Below are positions 55,548 through 64,000 of a stretch of DNA of 64,000 nucleotides, piece by piece; position 1 is the stretch's first letter, and every line of letters starts with the position of its first letter. The stretch is from Flavobacterium sp. HBTb2-11-1. GTDB taxonomy: Bacteria; Bacteroidota; Bacteroidia; Flavobacteriales; Flavobacteriaceae. The notes beneath the pieces were generated by a model. It had not been told where the DNA came from and did not search any database. It saw only the letters and a list, made by a program, of their open reading frames with translations. Made by a program: the position numbers and the translations under genes. Location: assembly GCF_009826975.1 (NCBI RefSeq), contig NZ_WUMO01000004.1:248001-312000 (forward strand), given 5' to 3'.

Positions 55548-57056
55548 TTAGAAACTTATTTCTTTTTCACTTCGTGAACTGGTAATAAATAATCCTAAAT
55601 AAGTAATTAATCCGTTTAGTATAATTAATTCATTATCAAAAACATATCCTGCAAATAAAACTTTAGAATACTCATTGATGAAATAGGTAAACAACGGTGA
55701 AAGCAAACAGATAAAGGGAACCAGTTTGTCATTTACATGTCTTGATTTTTGAAACAAACCAAAAGCGTATAATCCTAATAATGGTCCGTAAGTGTAGGAA
55801 GCTACCTTAAAGATCATTCCTACTACCGAACTGTCATTGATGGAGTTGAAAATTAGAATGATAAAAAAGACCAAAACTGAAAAACTGATATGCACTAAAT
55901 GTCTAATTTTTACGGTGTTTTTCTTATGGCTGTTTTCTGCTTTGTCCATTCCTAAAAAGTCAACACAAAAAGAAGTTGTTAAGGCTGTTAGGGCAGAATC
56001 TGTGGTTGCAAAAGTGGCAGCAATAATTCCCAGTAAAAATACAATTGCAGGAACAAGCGCTAAATGGTTTAAAGCAATTTCAGGAAAAAGTAAATCGGTT
56101 CTTGGTTTTCCGGTAATTAAATCGGTTGGAACAGCAATTCCGTTTTTGTTTGCATAAATATATAATAAGGCTCCAACGCTCAAGAAGAAAATATTGATGA
56201 TGACAAATATTCCTGTAAAAGTGAACATGTTTTTTTGCGCTTCGCCAATGTTTTTACAGCTTAGGTTCTTTTGCATTAAATCTTGATCTAAACCTGTCAT
56301 GGCAATGGTTACGAACATTCCGCCAAGGATTTGTTTTACAAAATGGAATTTACTTCCCATGAAATCATCAAAGAAAAAAATCTTAGAATAATTGCTGTTT
56401 TTTACTTCTTCAAAAGCACCGATAGCGCTCAAATCCATTCTGTCGCAGATGAAATAAATGGTAAGGAAAACAGAAGTTACTAGAAAGAAAGTCTGTAAAG
56501 TATCGGTAATAATAATCGTTTTCAATCCGCCTCTATAGGTGTACGAGAAGATTAGCAACAGCGAAATTAAAACAGTAAACGCAAAAGGAATATGATAAAA
56601 ATCGAAAACAAAACGCTGTAAAACAATTACAACCAAATACAATCTGAACGCTGAACTGATAGTTCGGCTGATTAAGAAAATTGAAGCCGCTGTTTTATAG
56701 CTGAAAAAGCCCATTCTTTGCTCAATATATCCATAAATCGAAGTCAAATTCATTCGATAATATAGAGGTAGTAAAAGCTTTGTAATGACAATAAATCCAA
56801 GAGCATTTCCCAATACAAACTGAAAATATTTAAATTGTTCACCGCTTGGCGCTCCAACTTCTCCAGGAACAGAAATAAAGGTTACTCCAGAAAGAGCCGT
56901 TCCAATCATTCCGAATGCCACTAAATACCATTTTGAATTTTTATTGGCTGTAAAAAACGCTTCATTTCCGCTGTCTTTCTTACTGACTCTGTGGGATATA
57001 TAGAATAATGTTCCGAAATAAATGATAATAAGGAGAAGGATGGTACTTGGTGTCAT
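55548..57056 (-). CDS. Sodium:solute symporter (SSS family)
   Basis: 502 residues with about 13 membrane helices. GEAFFTANKNSKW-like entry, GTALSGVTFISVPGEVG, and IAATFATTDSALTALTTSF (the sodium-site helix) are typical of SSS transporters such as those for sialic acid and sugars. Within this locus MurNAc or a similar amino sugar is the natural candidate cargo. Import by sodium symport, unlike a PTS, would deliver unphosphorylated sugar, so a kinase is required before MurQ. Confidence 0.9.
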   Translation of the reverse strand: MTPSTILLLIIIYFGTLFYISHRVSKKDSGNEAFFTANKNSKWYLVAFGMIGTALSGVTFISVPGEVGAPSGEQFKYFQFVLGNALGFIVITKLLLPLYYRMNLTSIYGYIEQRMGFFSYKTAASIFLISRTISSAFRLYLVVIVLQRFVFDFYHIPFAFTVLISLLLIFSYTYRGGLKTIIITDTLQTFFLVTSVFLTIYFICDRMDLSAIGAFEEVKNSNYSKIFFFDDFMGSKFHFVKQILGGMFVTIAMTGLDQDLMQKNLSCKNIGEAQKNMFTFTGIFVIINIFFLSVGALLYIYANKNGIAVPTDLITGKPRTDLLFPEIALNHLALVPAIVFLLGIIAATFATTDSALTALTTSFCVDFLGMDKAENSHKKNTVKIRHLVHISFSVLVFFIILIFNSINDSSVVGMIFKVASYTYGPLLGLYAFGLFQKSRHVNDKLVPFICLLSPLFTYFINEYSKVLFAGYVFDNELIILNGLITYLGLFITSSRSEKEISF

Positions 57057-57231
57057 TTTATAGTTTTGGTGTTTTTTTGGTTTTTTATGAATAATTCTGA
57101 TAATGAGGTTTTTTAATTAGACCTAACAGTTTTTTAAAACCAGTTAGGTCTTCGTTAAAAACTCCAAAAAATGAATTTATTCAGCTTTTGAATTTGTATA
57201 AATCTATAAAAAGATTTTGATAGTGTGGTTT

Positions 57232-58059
57232 TTAGTTTTCCTGATTTTTGCTGTGAGCCAATAGAACAGCTCTTACACTTTTATGTTTATGCAATAATTC
57301 TTCGGCAACTTCATATTCAATAGCAAGTTCTTCCATAATCATCTTGATGCCTCGTTTTACCAATTTTTCGTTAGACAATTGCATGTCAACCATTTTGTTG
57401 CCTTTTACTTTTCCTAATTTGATCATTACCGAGGTAGAAATCATGTTCAAGGTTAGTTTTTGAGCTGTACCTGCTTTCATTCTAGTACTTCCAGTTAAGA
57501 ATTCAGGACCCACGATCAATTCAATCGGGTAATCAGCTTCTTGAGCGATAAGTCCGTTACTGATACAAGAAATACTTCCTGTTTTAATATTGTGTTCTTT
57601 AGCTTTTTTAAGTGCTCCTAAAACATATGGCGTGTTTCCAGAAGCAGCAATTCCGATAATCATATCTAAGCTTGAAATTTCGAATTTTGCTAAATCTTTC
57701 CATGCTTGTTCCGTATCATCTTCGGCATTTTCTACTGCTTTTCTGATTGCGGTGTCGCCACCAGCAATAATTCCGATAATCATATCATGCGAAACACCAA
57801 AAGTTGGAGGACATTCTGATGCATCTAAAATTCCGATTCTCCCAGAAGTTCCAGCTCCAATATAAAATAATCTTCCGCCCAATTGCATTTTTTTTACAAT
57901 GGCTTTAACCAGTTTTTCTATTTTAGGAATTTGCTCTTCAATAATATGCGGAACTTTTTTGTCTTCTGTATTAATGTTGGTAAGAAGTTCTTTCACGCTC
58001 ATTTGATCCAAGTCTTTGTACAAAGATTCTTGTTCAGTTTCAGGATTTTTATTTTTCAT
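57232..58059 (-). CDS. murQ: N-acetylmuramic acid 6-phosphate etherase
   Basis: 275 residues. SIS-fold domain with FYIGAGTSGRIGILDASECP, IAGGDTAIRKAVENAEDD and GPEFLTGSTRMKAGTAQK, all MurQ signatures, including the catalytic Glu in DASE. It cleaves the lactyl ether of MurNAc-6-P to give GlcNAc-6-P and D-lactate in the cytoplasm. It sits between the MurNAc-releasing enzyme gene and the symporter gene, 175 bp from the latter. Confidence 0.96.
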   Translation of the reverse strand: MKNKNPETEQESLYKDLDQMSVKELLTNINTEDKKVPHIIEEQIPKIEKLVKAIVKKMQLGGRLFYIGAGTSGRIGILDASECPPTFGVSHDMIIGIIAGGDTAIRKAVENAEDDTEQAWKDLAKFEISSLDMIIGIAASGNTPYVLGALKKAKEHNIKTGSISCISNGLIAQEADYPIELIVGPEFLTGSTRMKAGTAQKLTLNMISTSVMIKLGKVKGNKMVDMQLSNEKLVKRGIKMIMEELAIEYEVAEELLHKHKSVRAVLLAHSKNQEN

Positions 58060-58356
58060 TTTTCTTTTTTTTGATTTTTGAAACCGAGATTTTTCTAATA
58101 TCAGGCTTCTCTATTTTACATTAATAGTTTGCTGTTTTTATCTAGAATGGAATTTAATTTTAAAACATAGAAACACAGGTTTTGATTTTGTTTAAAAAGG
58201 TAACCAATCTTTAAAAAACAAAGCAAAGAGAACTACATTTCTGCATAGCAATATATATGTGTGTGTTTATGCTATCAAACGCTTTTTTGTAAGTCTATCA
58301 AAGTCTATGTTTCTATTGTTTAAAAAATTAAGTCTAAGGGAACTGAATTAGAAATA
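58060..58356. other. Intergenic gap namZ-murQ (297 bp)
   Basis: AT-rich gap inside an otherwise tightly oriented gene set. No ORF and no clear TAnnTTTG promoter for murQ were found. Its length leaves room for an internal promoter. Confidence 0.4.
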
Positions 58357-59559
58357 TTATTTATAAATCAGATATTTTGTTCGCATTTTTTTGAAAGCTT
58401 CAAGATCTTTCTGCCAAGTTTTTCTTATCTGAGCTTCAGGAACACCACTTTCGATTTGCTGCTGCAGTTTTTTTGTTCCTGCGAGTTTGGTAAAAAATGC
58501 GTTGAAGAATTTTGTCTTGTCGCTGGTATTCTGATATGCTTTAATAAGCCATTTCAATTCTAATTGTTTCAATTTTGGATATGCTGTTAAATCTTCTCCA
58601 TAACATTCTTTTCCGTTGTATAAAGGATCTTTTGCGCCAAAATTGGGTTTTGGAGTAAAACTGAAATTCGTTTTAGTTAAATAGGGAGAGCCGTAGATTT
58701 GAAATTGTTTTTCAGTTCCGCGTCCCATGCTCACATTTGTTCCTTCAAAAAGGCATAAACTGGCATATAGATTTATAGATTGATCATTTGGCAAATTCGG
58801 AGACGGTTTTACCAATAAACTGTATGGCATAGTTCTGTTGTAATCTACACAAGGAATGATTGTTAGTTTACATTGAGCGCCATCTTTAAGCCATTTTTCT
58901 CCATTTACCATTTGCGCATATTCACCAATTGTCATTCCGTGAAGGAGCGGAATAGGGTGCATACCGACAAAACTTGTAAATTCTTTTTCTAAAAGTGGTC
59001 CGTCTACGATAGAACCATTTGGATTTGGACGATCCAAAACAATAAGCGGAACGTTGTTTTCTGCACAAGCTTCCATTACATAATGTAAAGAAGAAATGTA
59101 GGTATAGAATCGTGCACCAACATCTTGCAGGTCAAAAATCATGACATCAATTCCAGATAACTGCGCTGGTTTTGGTTTTTTATTGTCGCCATAAAGTGAA
59201 ATAATTGGCAAGCCCGTTTTAGGATCTTTACCATCAACAATATGTTCGCCTGCATCGGCAGTTCCTCTAAATCCGTGTTCTGGAGCAAAAATGGTCTGAA
59301 TAGCAATTTTTTTCTCCAGAAGGAAATCGACCACATGTATTTTGTTGGATAAAATTCCTGTCTGGTTCGTTACAATTCCGACTTTTTTATCTTTTAAAAG
59401 CGGGACGTATTTTTCGTAATTGTCAGCTCCCGTTTTTATAACAGCATAATTGAGTTCCTCTGAATTATGGTGCTCAATTGGCAGAATCACTGCCGAATAT
59501 GAAGGCGCACAAAACAGAAGCGCTGCAACAAAAGCACTTTTTGCTATATATTTTATCAT
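58357..59559 (-). CDS. namZ: Exo-beta-N-acetylmuramidase (NamZ, DUF1343)
   Basis: 400 residues with a signal peptide (FVAALLFCAPSYSA). DUF1343 landmarks: GIVTNQTGILSNKIHVVDFL, FAPEHGFRG, FDLQDVGARFYTYISSL and LDRPNPNG. NamZ enzymes release MurNAc from the non-reducing end of peptidoglycan fragments, the partner activity to NagZ. The gene lies between SusD and murQ, so MurNAc made here would be imported by the symporter and processed by MurQ. Confidence 0.92.
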   Translation of the reverse strand: MIKYIAKSAFVAALLFCAPSYSAVILPIEHHNSEELNYAVIKTGADNYEKYVPLLKDKKVGIVTNQTGILSNKIHVVDFLLEKKIAIQTIFAPEHGFRGTADAGEHIVDGKDPKTGLPIISLYGDNKKPKPAQLSGIDVMIFDLQDVGARFYTYISSLHYVMEACAENNVPLIVLDRPNPNGSIVDGPLLEKEFTSFVGMHPIPLLHGMTIGEYAQMVNGEKWLKDGAQCKLTIIPCVDYNRTMPYSLLVKPSPNLPNDQSINLYASLCLFEGTNVSMGRGTEKQFQIYGSPYLTKTNFSFTPKPNFGAKDPLYNGKECYGEDLTAYPKLKQLELKWLIKAYQNTSDKTKFFNAFFTKLAGTKKLQQQIESGVPEAQIRKTWQKDLEAFKKMRTKYLIYK

Positions 59560-59747
59560 TTTAAATACAGTTATTAGTTAAAGACGAATTGGACTAATAA
59601 AATTAAGATTTTATTGGAGTATATGAATGTTTTAGGAAGATTTGGGGAATCTAAAAACTAACAAGATATAACCTGTATGAATCAGGTGTAAATTTTTATT
59701 TGGCTTTTTTATTGGTCACAACGTGTTTAAAAAGAGTATTTTAAAAT

Positions 59748-59780
59748 ACTGCCTCTAAAATTTCTCATTTCAGAGGCAGT
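59748..59780 (-). terminator. Hairpin between susD-type and namZ genes
   Basis: ACTGCCTCT and AGAGGCAGT (59748-59756, 59772-59780) form a nine-pair stem. On the minus strand it is followed by ATTTTAAAAT and no strong T run. It could reduce read-through, giving more SusC/SusD than enzymes, or protect the 3' end of the susCD message. Confidence 0.55.
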
Positions 59781-59816
59781 GTATTATATGGGGGCAATTT
59801 TTCAGTTTTGCTTATT

Positions 59817-61550
59817 TTACCAGCCAGGATTTTGTTTTAATTCTACACCTTCTGCAGCGTATAAACTGATATCATTTGTTGGAATTGCACTTAAGTAATT
59901 TTTAGGTGATACAAATAATCTTGTCACACCTGCAGCATAAGGAATCACATATCCTTGTGAATTTACTTTTGTTTTAGAATTAGTTCCAATCAAAGAAGTT
60001 ATTCTAGCTCCTAAAATAACATCAGGATTCGAATTTGTATCAAGATAATCTCCTTTTTTCCAACGTATAAGATCTTCTTTTCTCATGGTAGTCCAGCTCA
60101 TAAATTCAATTCTGCGCTCACGACGGATTTCCCATATAATTGGGTTGACAATTCCTGAAATTTGTTCTAATGCAGTTGTTCTTTGCGGGTCATCTATCTG
60201 TACTCCGTTAGCTGCCGCATTGGTGCCATCTGTAGTCAAAATTGCAATTCCTGCACGTGTACGAACTTTGTTAATTGATAGATTAAGATCGTTATTAGTA
60301 ACTGTACCTAATTCTGCGCATGCTTCGGCATAATTCAAATAAACTTCGCTTAGTGTGAAAATAGGAGCATCGATCTGATTTTGTCCAATTGTGGTAACCT
60401 CTGTTCCTGTGGTAGCAGGATTATTATACAACTGGAATACATAACCTGTTATAGAGGTTAAACCATTGTATGGCTTGTCTGAGTATGCGTAATCTGCTGT
60501 ACTGAAAGCTTTAGCAAATCTTGGATCTCTGTTAGCAAAAGTATTGGCAATATTGTTATCTCCTAAATATTGAGCATTTCCAGCTTGTTTAATAGGCAAT
60601 CCGTTAGTGGTTACATAACTTTCTGCAGCAAATTTTGTCAATCCGTTTTGAACAGTTGAGGTATTGGTATAGGCTTGTATTCCATTTCCTAAAACACCTT
60701 TAATATACCTTTTTGCTAAAATTACTTCAGTATTTCCTAATAATTCAACAGAATTGTAAAGTGATTTCCAATCGGCATTTAATTTGTAAGAATTGTTATT
60801 CATTACAGCCAATGCAGCATCTTTTGCTTTTTGAAGATAAGTGCTTCCATTCTGTCCTAAATTGTATTTTCTGTACGTACCTTCTGTTAAGCATACACGG
60901 CTTAATAATGCATAAGCAGTATATTTATTTACTGTAACATTATTATCGTCAACATTTAGTAGCATTGGAATTGCTTCTTCCAAATCTTTAATTACATTGT
61001 CAATAACTTCTGCTCTTGATAAAGCTGGTTTGTATACGTTAACATCACTTTGAGCCAAATATTGGTCTGTATAAGGCACATCGCCAAACTGCTGTGCTAA
61101 ACGAAAATAAGTATGAGCTCTAAAAAACTTGGCAACACCTATATAGTGGTTTTTCTTTGTCTGATCCATTGGCACATTAGGTACTCTTGCAAGCATAAGA
61201 TTGCAACGACGAACCAAAGTGTAGTATTCGTTCCAGTTTGCATTAGTTGCATTTGGGGCCGTTGGAAAGTTTGTAAAAACGTTATTGGCTAGGTTGTCAT
61301 CTATTAATCCTGTTCCTGAATGGAAGTAGAAGTCAGCTGTAGTACCTGCATTATTTCCATAACCGTTGAAGGTATTGTAGTTCAACCAAGAGAATGTTTT
61401 TACGTTATTTTCTGAAGTCCAAAAATTGTCATCTGTAAAAACATCTTCAGGTGGTGTGTCCAAGAAATCTGAACAGCTAACCGTTACACTTGCAATAGCA
61501 AACAAGGCAACTGTTAGTTTTATCCTAGAGTTTGTTATATATTTTCTCAT
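59817..61550 (-). CDS. SusD/RagB family outer-membrane lipoprotein
   Basis: 577 residues. Lipoprotein signal with Cys26 (ASVTVSCSDFLDTPPEDVF) and the SusD helical fold, including KFFRAHTYFRLAQQFGDVPY near residue 148 and RRERRIEFMSWTTMRKEDLIRW (read in two parts around residue 490). It is the surface lid of the SusC transporter encoded 33 bp upstream. The locus suggests peptidoglycan fragments as cargo. Confidence 0.94.
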   Translation of the reverse strand: MRKYITNSRIKLTVALFAIASVTVSCSDFLDTPPEDVFTDDNFWTSENNVKTFSWLNYNTFNGYGNNAGTTADFYFHSGTGLIDDNLANNVFTNFPTAPNATNANWNEYYTLVRRCNLMLARVPNVPMDQTKKNHYIGVAKFFRAHTYFRLAQQFGDVPYTDQYLAQSDVNVYKPALSRAEVIDNVIKDLEEAIPMLLNVDDNNVTVNKYTAYALLSRVCLTEGTYRKYNLGQNGSTYLQKAKDAALAVMNNNSYKLNADWKSLYNSVELLGNTEVILAKRYIKGVLGNGIQAYTNTSTVQNGLTKFAAESYVTTNGLPIKQAGNAQYLGDNNIANTFANRDPRFAKAFSTADYAYSDKPYNGLTSITGYVFQLYNNPATTGTEVTTIGQNQIDAPIFTLSEVYLNYAEACAELGTVTNNDLNLSINKVRTRAGIAILTTDGTNAAANGVQIDDPQRTTALEQISGIVNPIIWEIRRERRIEFMSWTTMRKEDLIRWKKGDYLDTNSNPDVILGARITSLIGTNSKTKVNSQGYVIPYAAGVTRLFVSPKNYLSAIPTNDISLYAAEGVELKQNPGW

Positions 61551-61583
61551 TTTGATTAATTTTTTAATTTTTAAATACTTTTT

Positions 61584-64000
61584 TTAGAAAGCAAGTTGAA
61601 TACCAAATGATATCGTTTTAGAATAAGGGAAAGTTCTTCCCCATGCAGCTTCTGTTTCATTAATCTCAGGATCTACTGGCAATTTACTGCTTTTCCAAGT
61701 CGCTAAGTTTAAGCCAGAAACGTACGGTCTAATTTTGTCGATTCCGATTTTTTCGGTAATGCTTTTAGGAAAAGTGTATCCAATCGTTACAGACTTTAAG
61801 CGTAAATAAGACATGTCTAATAAATAACGTGACTGTGCCACAAAGTTGTTAGATCCAGGCGCATAAGTTCCAAAAGCGTTTCCAGCATGATTAGGGTACG
61901 GATTAGGGAAATAAGCATCTGTGTTTTCTGGCGTCCAGTAATCATTCTGGTTTACATACATGGCATCTGTTCTATTGTAGAATGGCAATACTAAATCAGA
62001 AGTCGCCCAATATTCACGTTTACCAACTCCTTGAAAGAAGGCATCAATGTCAAATCCGTATAAAGCACTTCCTAAACGAATTCCATATTGGTAACGAGGA
62101 GTTGTATTACCAATAACTTTTAAATCTCCAGGTTTAAGAGCTGTTCCATCTCCTCTTGAGATTACACCATCGCCATCTAAATCTTTATACATTACATCTC
62201 CAGCTCCAAATTTAAAAGCACCGGTTCTAATATTTTTATAATCAACACCATTTACAATTAATCCAGTTGCATCAATTTGATCTGTAGTTTGAATCAAACG
62301 GTCTGTTTCTAATCCCCAGATTTCGCCAAGTTTTTGACCTGCGTAAAAAGATGAAGTTGAAATCAGTTTAGCAGAGTTGTTCCATTCTGTTACTTCAGTA
62401 GTATTGTCTGAAAGGGTAAGATCTGCATAAACACTAATGTTTTGGTTTATTTGTTTGTTGAAGTTAAGAGCAAGCTCCCAACCTTTGGTTCTTAAATTTC
62501 CTGAGTTCGTATTGGCAGCCGCCTGACCAAATGAGCCTGGAAGTGTTTTACCTGGAGCCAACATTCCTTTGGTATCTCTTTGATAATAGTCAAAAGTTAA
62601 TCCAAGCATATTAAAGATACGAATATCGATACCAATATCCTGAGTAGTTACTTTTTCCCAAGTTAAATTCGGATCAACATTTGATGGCTGATTTACAGTA
62701 GGAGGAATCGTTGTACCGCTTCCTATCCAATAAGGGTTAGGATTAGTAGTAACATTCGTCATAACAGGTAAAAAGGCATTGTTAGCAATATTCTGATTTC
62801 CAATTGAACCAACAGATCCTCTAATTTTCAAATCATTTAACCAGCTTTTTGTACCTTCCATGAAAGCTTCTTCTGAAATTCTGTATCCAACAGAAGCAGA
62901 AGGGAAGAATCCCCATTGCTCATCTGTAGGGAATTTTGACGAACCGTCATAACGTCCGTTTACTTCCAAAAGATATTTTCCTTTGTAATCATAATTCACA
63001 CGTGCAAAGAATCCAGCAATGGCATATCTTGATAAACCTGGATTTAAGATGTCATTAGCAACAAGAGGTGCAGTAAATTGATCACCAATAGCTAGATTAA
63101 ACTCTGGTTTATTTTTATCCAAAAGCGTATTTCTACGAGCATAGGTTCTTTCTTGATCGTACCACTCAGTGTTTAAACCTCCTAGTGCTTTAAAGTTATG
63201 GTTTTCACCCAATGTTTTAGTATAATTTGCATAAACATTGGCTACATTTCTAGTGTAAGATGTTTTGGCTTGTGCCACAAAATCATTTCCAGTTTCCATA
63301 GATGTAGGTTTTCCTGCAACCAAGTCAGCAGCACTTGTCCACCAGTCCCAAAGTGGCACTTGACCACCATTCATTTTAAGGCTTGAAAAATTAGTATTGA
63401 TACTGTATTCTCCAATAATATTAAAGTCTTTTGTAATTTGAGCAGTAAGTTTTCCGCTTATCCTCATATCATTTGACTTATTCTCATTTTGAGATGCGTT
63501 TGCCATATAACCTGGCGCATGTCTGAAATAGGTGCCATTGTAAGTACCATAAGGGAAGTAAGAGCCCCAACGCATGTAGTATCCAAAATAACCATTACCA
63601 GCAGTATCCACACCATTGTTATAGTAGTTAAAAGGAGAATCATATTCTTGGAAAGTTCCTAGTACTTTAAAATCTCCAGTAAGCCAGCTTGCTAACTGTG
63701 TAGTCAAACCAAGGTTAAGATTGAATCTTTTGTTAGTTTCGGTATTGATTTTCATTACCCCTTCTTGATTCGCTAAACCTAACGAAACAATAAAAGAACT
63801 TTTTTCTCCTAAAGAACCTTGAGCTGATAAATTATGAAGCGTTTGTATAGAATTCTTTTTTAGCATTTCATCATGCGGATTCCAGATTCTATAAAAATAT
63901 TCTCTGCCGCCAATCACGTCGAAATCCTCTCCTAAAACCATGTTTTTATCATTAGGATTTCTTGTGGCAGCATATTTTTCCTTCCAGTTAATGATACCAG
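61584..64000 (-). CDS. SusC/RagA TonB-dependent transporter (partial, 5' end missing)
   Basis: The frame is open from the right edge (64000) to the stop at 61584, giving about 805 residues without the N-terminus. What is seen is the C-terminal plug/early barrel (NPHDEMLKKNSIQTLHNLSA) through barrel strands and the terminal TISFGIQLAF. The first ATG in frame at 63941 is internal, since coding continues upstream to the edge. No STN domain or signal peptide can be assessed. It heads the peptidoglycan-sugar locus. Confidence 0.94.
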   Translation of the reverse strand, partial: GIINWKEKYAATRNPNDKNMVLGEDFDVIGGREYFYRIWNPHDEMLKKNSIQTLHNLSAQGSLGEKSSFIVSLGLANQEGVMKINTETNKRFNLNLGLTTQLASWLTGDFKVLGTFQEYDSPFNYYNNGVDTAGNGYFGYYMRWGSYFPYGTYNGTYFRHAPGYMANASQNENKSNDMRISGKLTAQITKDFNIIGEYSINTNFSSLKMNGGQVPLWDWWTSAADLVAGKPTSMETGNDFVAQAKTSYTRNVANVYANYTKTLGENHNFKALGGLNTEWYDQERTYARRNTLLDKNKPEFNLAIGDQFTAPLVANDILNPGLSRYAIAGFFARVNYDYKGKYLLEVNGRYDGSSKFPTDEQWGFFPSASVGYRISEEAFMEGTKSWLNDLKIRGSVGSIGNQNIANNAFLPVMTNVTTNPNPYWIGSGTTIPPTVNQPSNVDPNLTWEKVTTQDIGIDIRIFNMLGLTFDYYQRDTKGMLAPGKTLPGSFGQAAANTNSGNLRTKGWELALNFNKQINQNISVYADLTLSDNTTEVTEWNNSAKLISTSSFYAGQKLGEIWGLETDRLIQTTDQIDATGLIVNGVDYKNIRTGAFKFGAGDVMYKDLDGDGVISRGDGTALKPGDLKVIGNTTPRYQYGIRLGSALYGFDIDAFFQGVGKREYWATSDLVLPFYNRTDAMYVNQNDYWTPENTDAYFPNPYPNHAGNAFGTYAPGSNNFVAQSRYLLDMSYLRLKSVTIGYTFPKSITEKIGIDKIRPYVSGLNLATWKSSKLPVDPEINETEAAWGRTFPYSKTISFGIQLAF

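Noticed and set aside
63883..64000. Start of the right-hand SusC gene at the ATG 63941
   Set aside because: The frame stays open to the edge with coding-like sequence (NWKEKYAATRNP), so the ATG is internal and the gene is cut by the window.
1..64000. Prophage, integrative element or tRNA attachment site
   Set aside because: No integrase, transposase, phage structural gene or tRNA could be recognised anywhere in the window.

Overview
The window looks like chromosomal DNA from a Bacteroidota bacterium, most likely Flavobacterium or a close relative. It is AT-rich. It carries two SusC/SusD pairs and a FecI/FecR-type sigma/anti-sigma pair. Several genes are preceded by the Bacteroidota promoter pattern (TTG, about 19 nt, then TAnnTTTG), and Shine-Dalgarno sites are mostly weak. 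I see no rRNA, tRNA, CRISPR array, phage or insertion sequence.

Layout. 1-3.9 kb (minus): a response regulator followed by a very large sensor kinase with eight PAS domains, cut off by the left edge. 4.4-5.8 kb: a membrane glycosyltransferase behind a possible sigma-54 promoter. 6.1-10.9 kb: an AAA ATPase with a YggS-type PLP protein, a DUF2024 protein, a MocR regulator, a Crp/Fnr regulator and a DUF4345 protein. 11.3-27.2 kb: an ECF sigma factor, FecR, an STN-containing SusC, SusD, two accessory lipoproteins, a thioredoxin, an aspartyl protease, a TlpA protein and an M16 metalloprotease, followed by a DsbD-like electron carrier (27.3-29.3 kb). 29.4-35.2 kb: a DUF1810 gene, a small unknown protein and a three-part type I export system whose ATPase has altered catalytic motifs. 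35.4-39.8 kb: a DUF2490 protein, NagA, and two lipoproteins (a zinc-metalloprotease type and a beta-propeller type). 40.0-42.8 kb: a methionine ABC transporter (metNIQ) preceded by a tiny Cys/Met-rich leader ORF and a terminator. 43.0-49.2 kb: Ku and LigD (tail to tail), a membrane protein and a large catalase. 49.3-50.7 kb: a second MocR-like regulator that lacks the PLP-binding lysine. 51.1-64 kb (minus): a peptidoglycan amino-sugar uptake and recycling locus: SusC (cut by the right edge), SusD, NamZ, MurQ, a sodium:solute symporter, a NagZ/beta-lactamase-family fusion lipoprotein and a NagX-like membrane protein.

How the genes work together. The 11-29 kb locus reads as a signal-responsive outer-membrane importer whose cargo meets thiol reductases and two kinds of protease. 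A disulfide-bonded peptide or small protein is the most economical guess for the cargo. The 51-64 kb locus fits capture of muropeptide sugars, release of MurNAc outside the cytoplasm, import, and conversion to GlcNAc-6-P by MurQ; NagA at 36 kb can take the next step. The MurNAc kinase that MurQ needs is not in the window.

The most interesting regulatory signal is the metNIQ leader (about 39972-40161). A promoter, a 22-codon ORF with an HCSMMCC core, a possible antiterminator and a strong intrinsic terminator sit directly before metN, as expected for ribosome-mediated attenuation by sulfur amino acid supply. Two related clusters of short palindromes (about 5.94-6.11 kb and 50.89-51.06 kb) form a dispersed repeat family.
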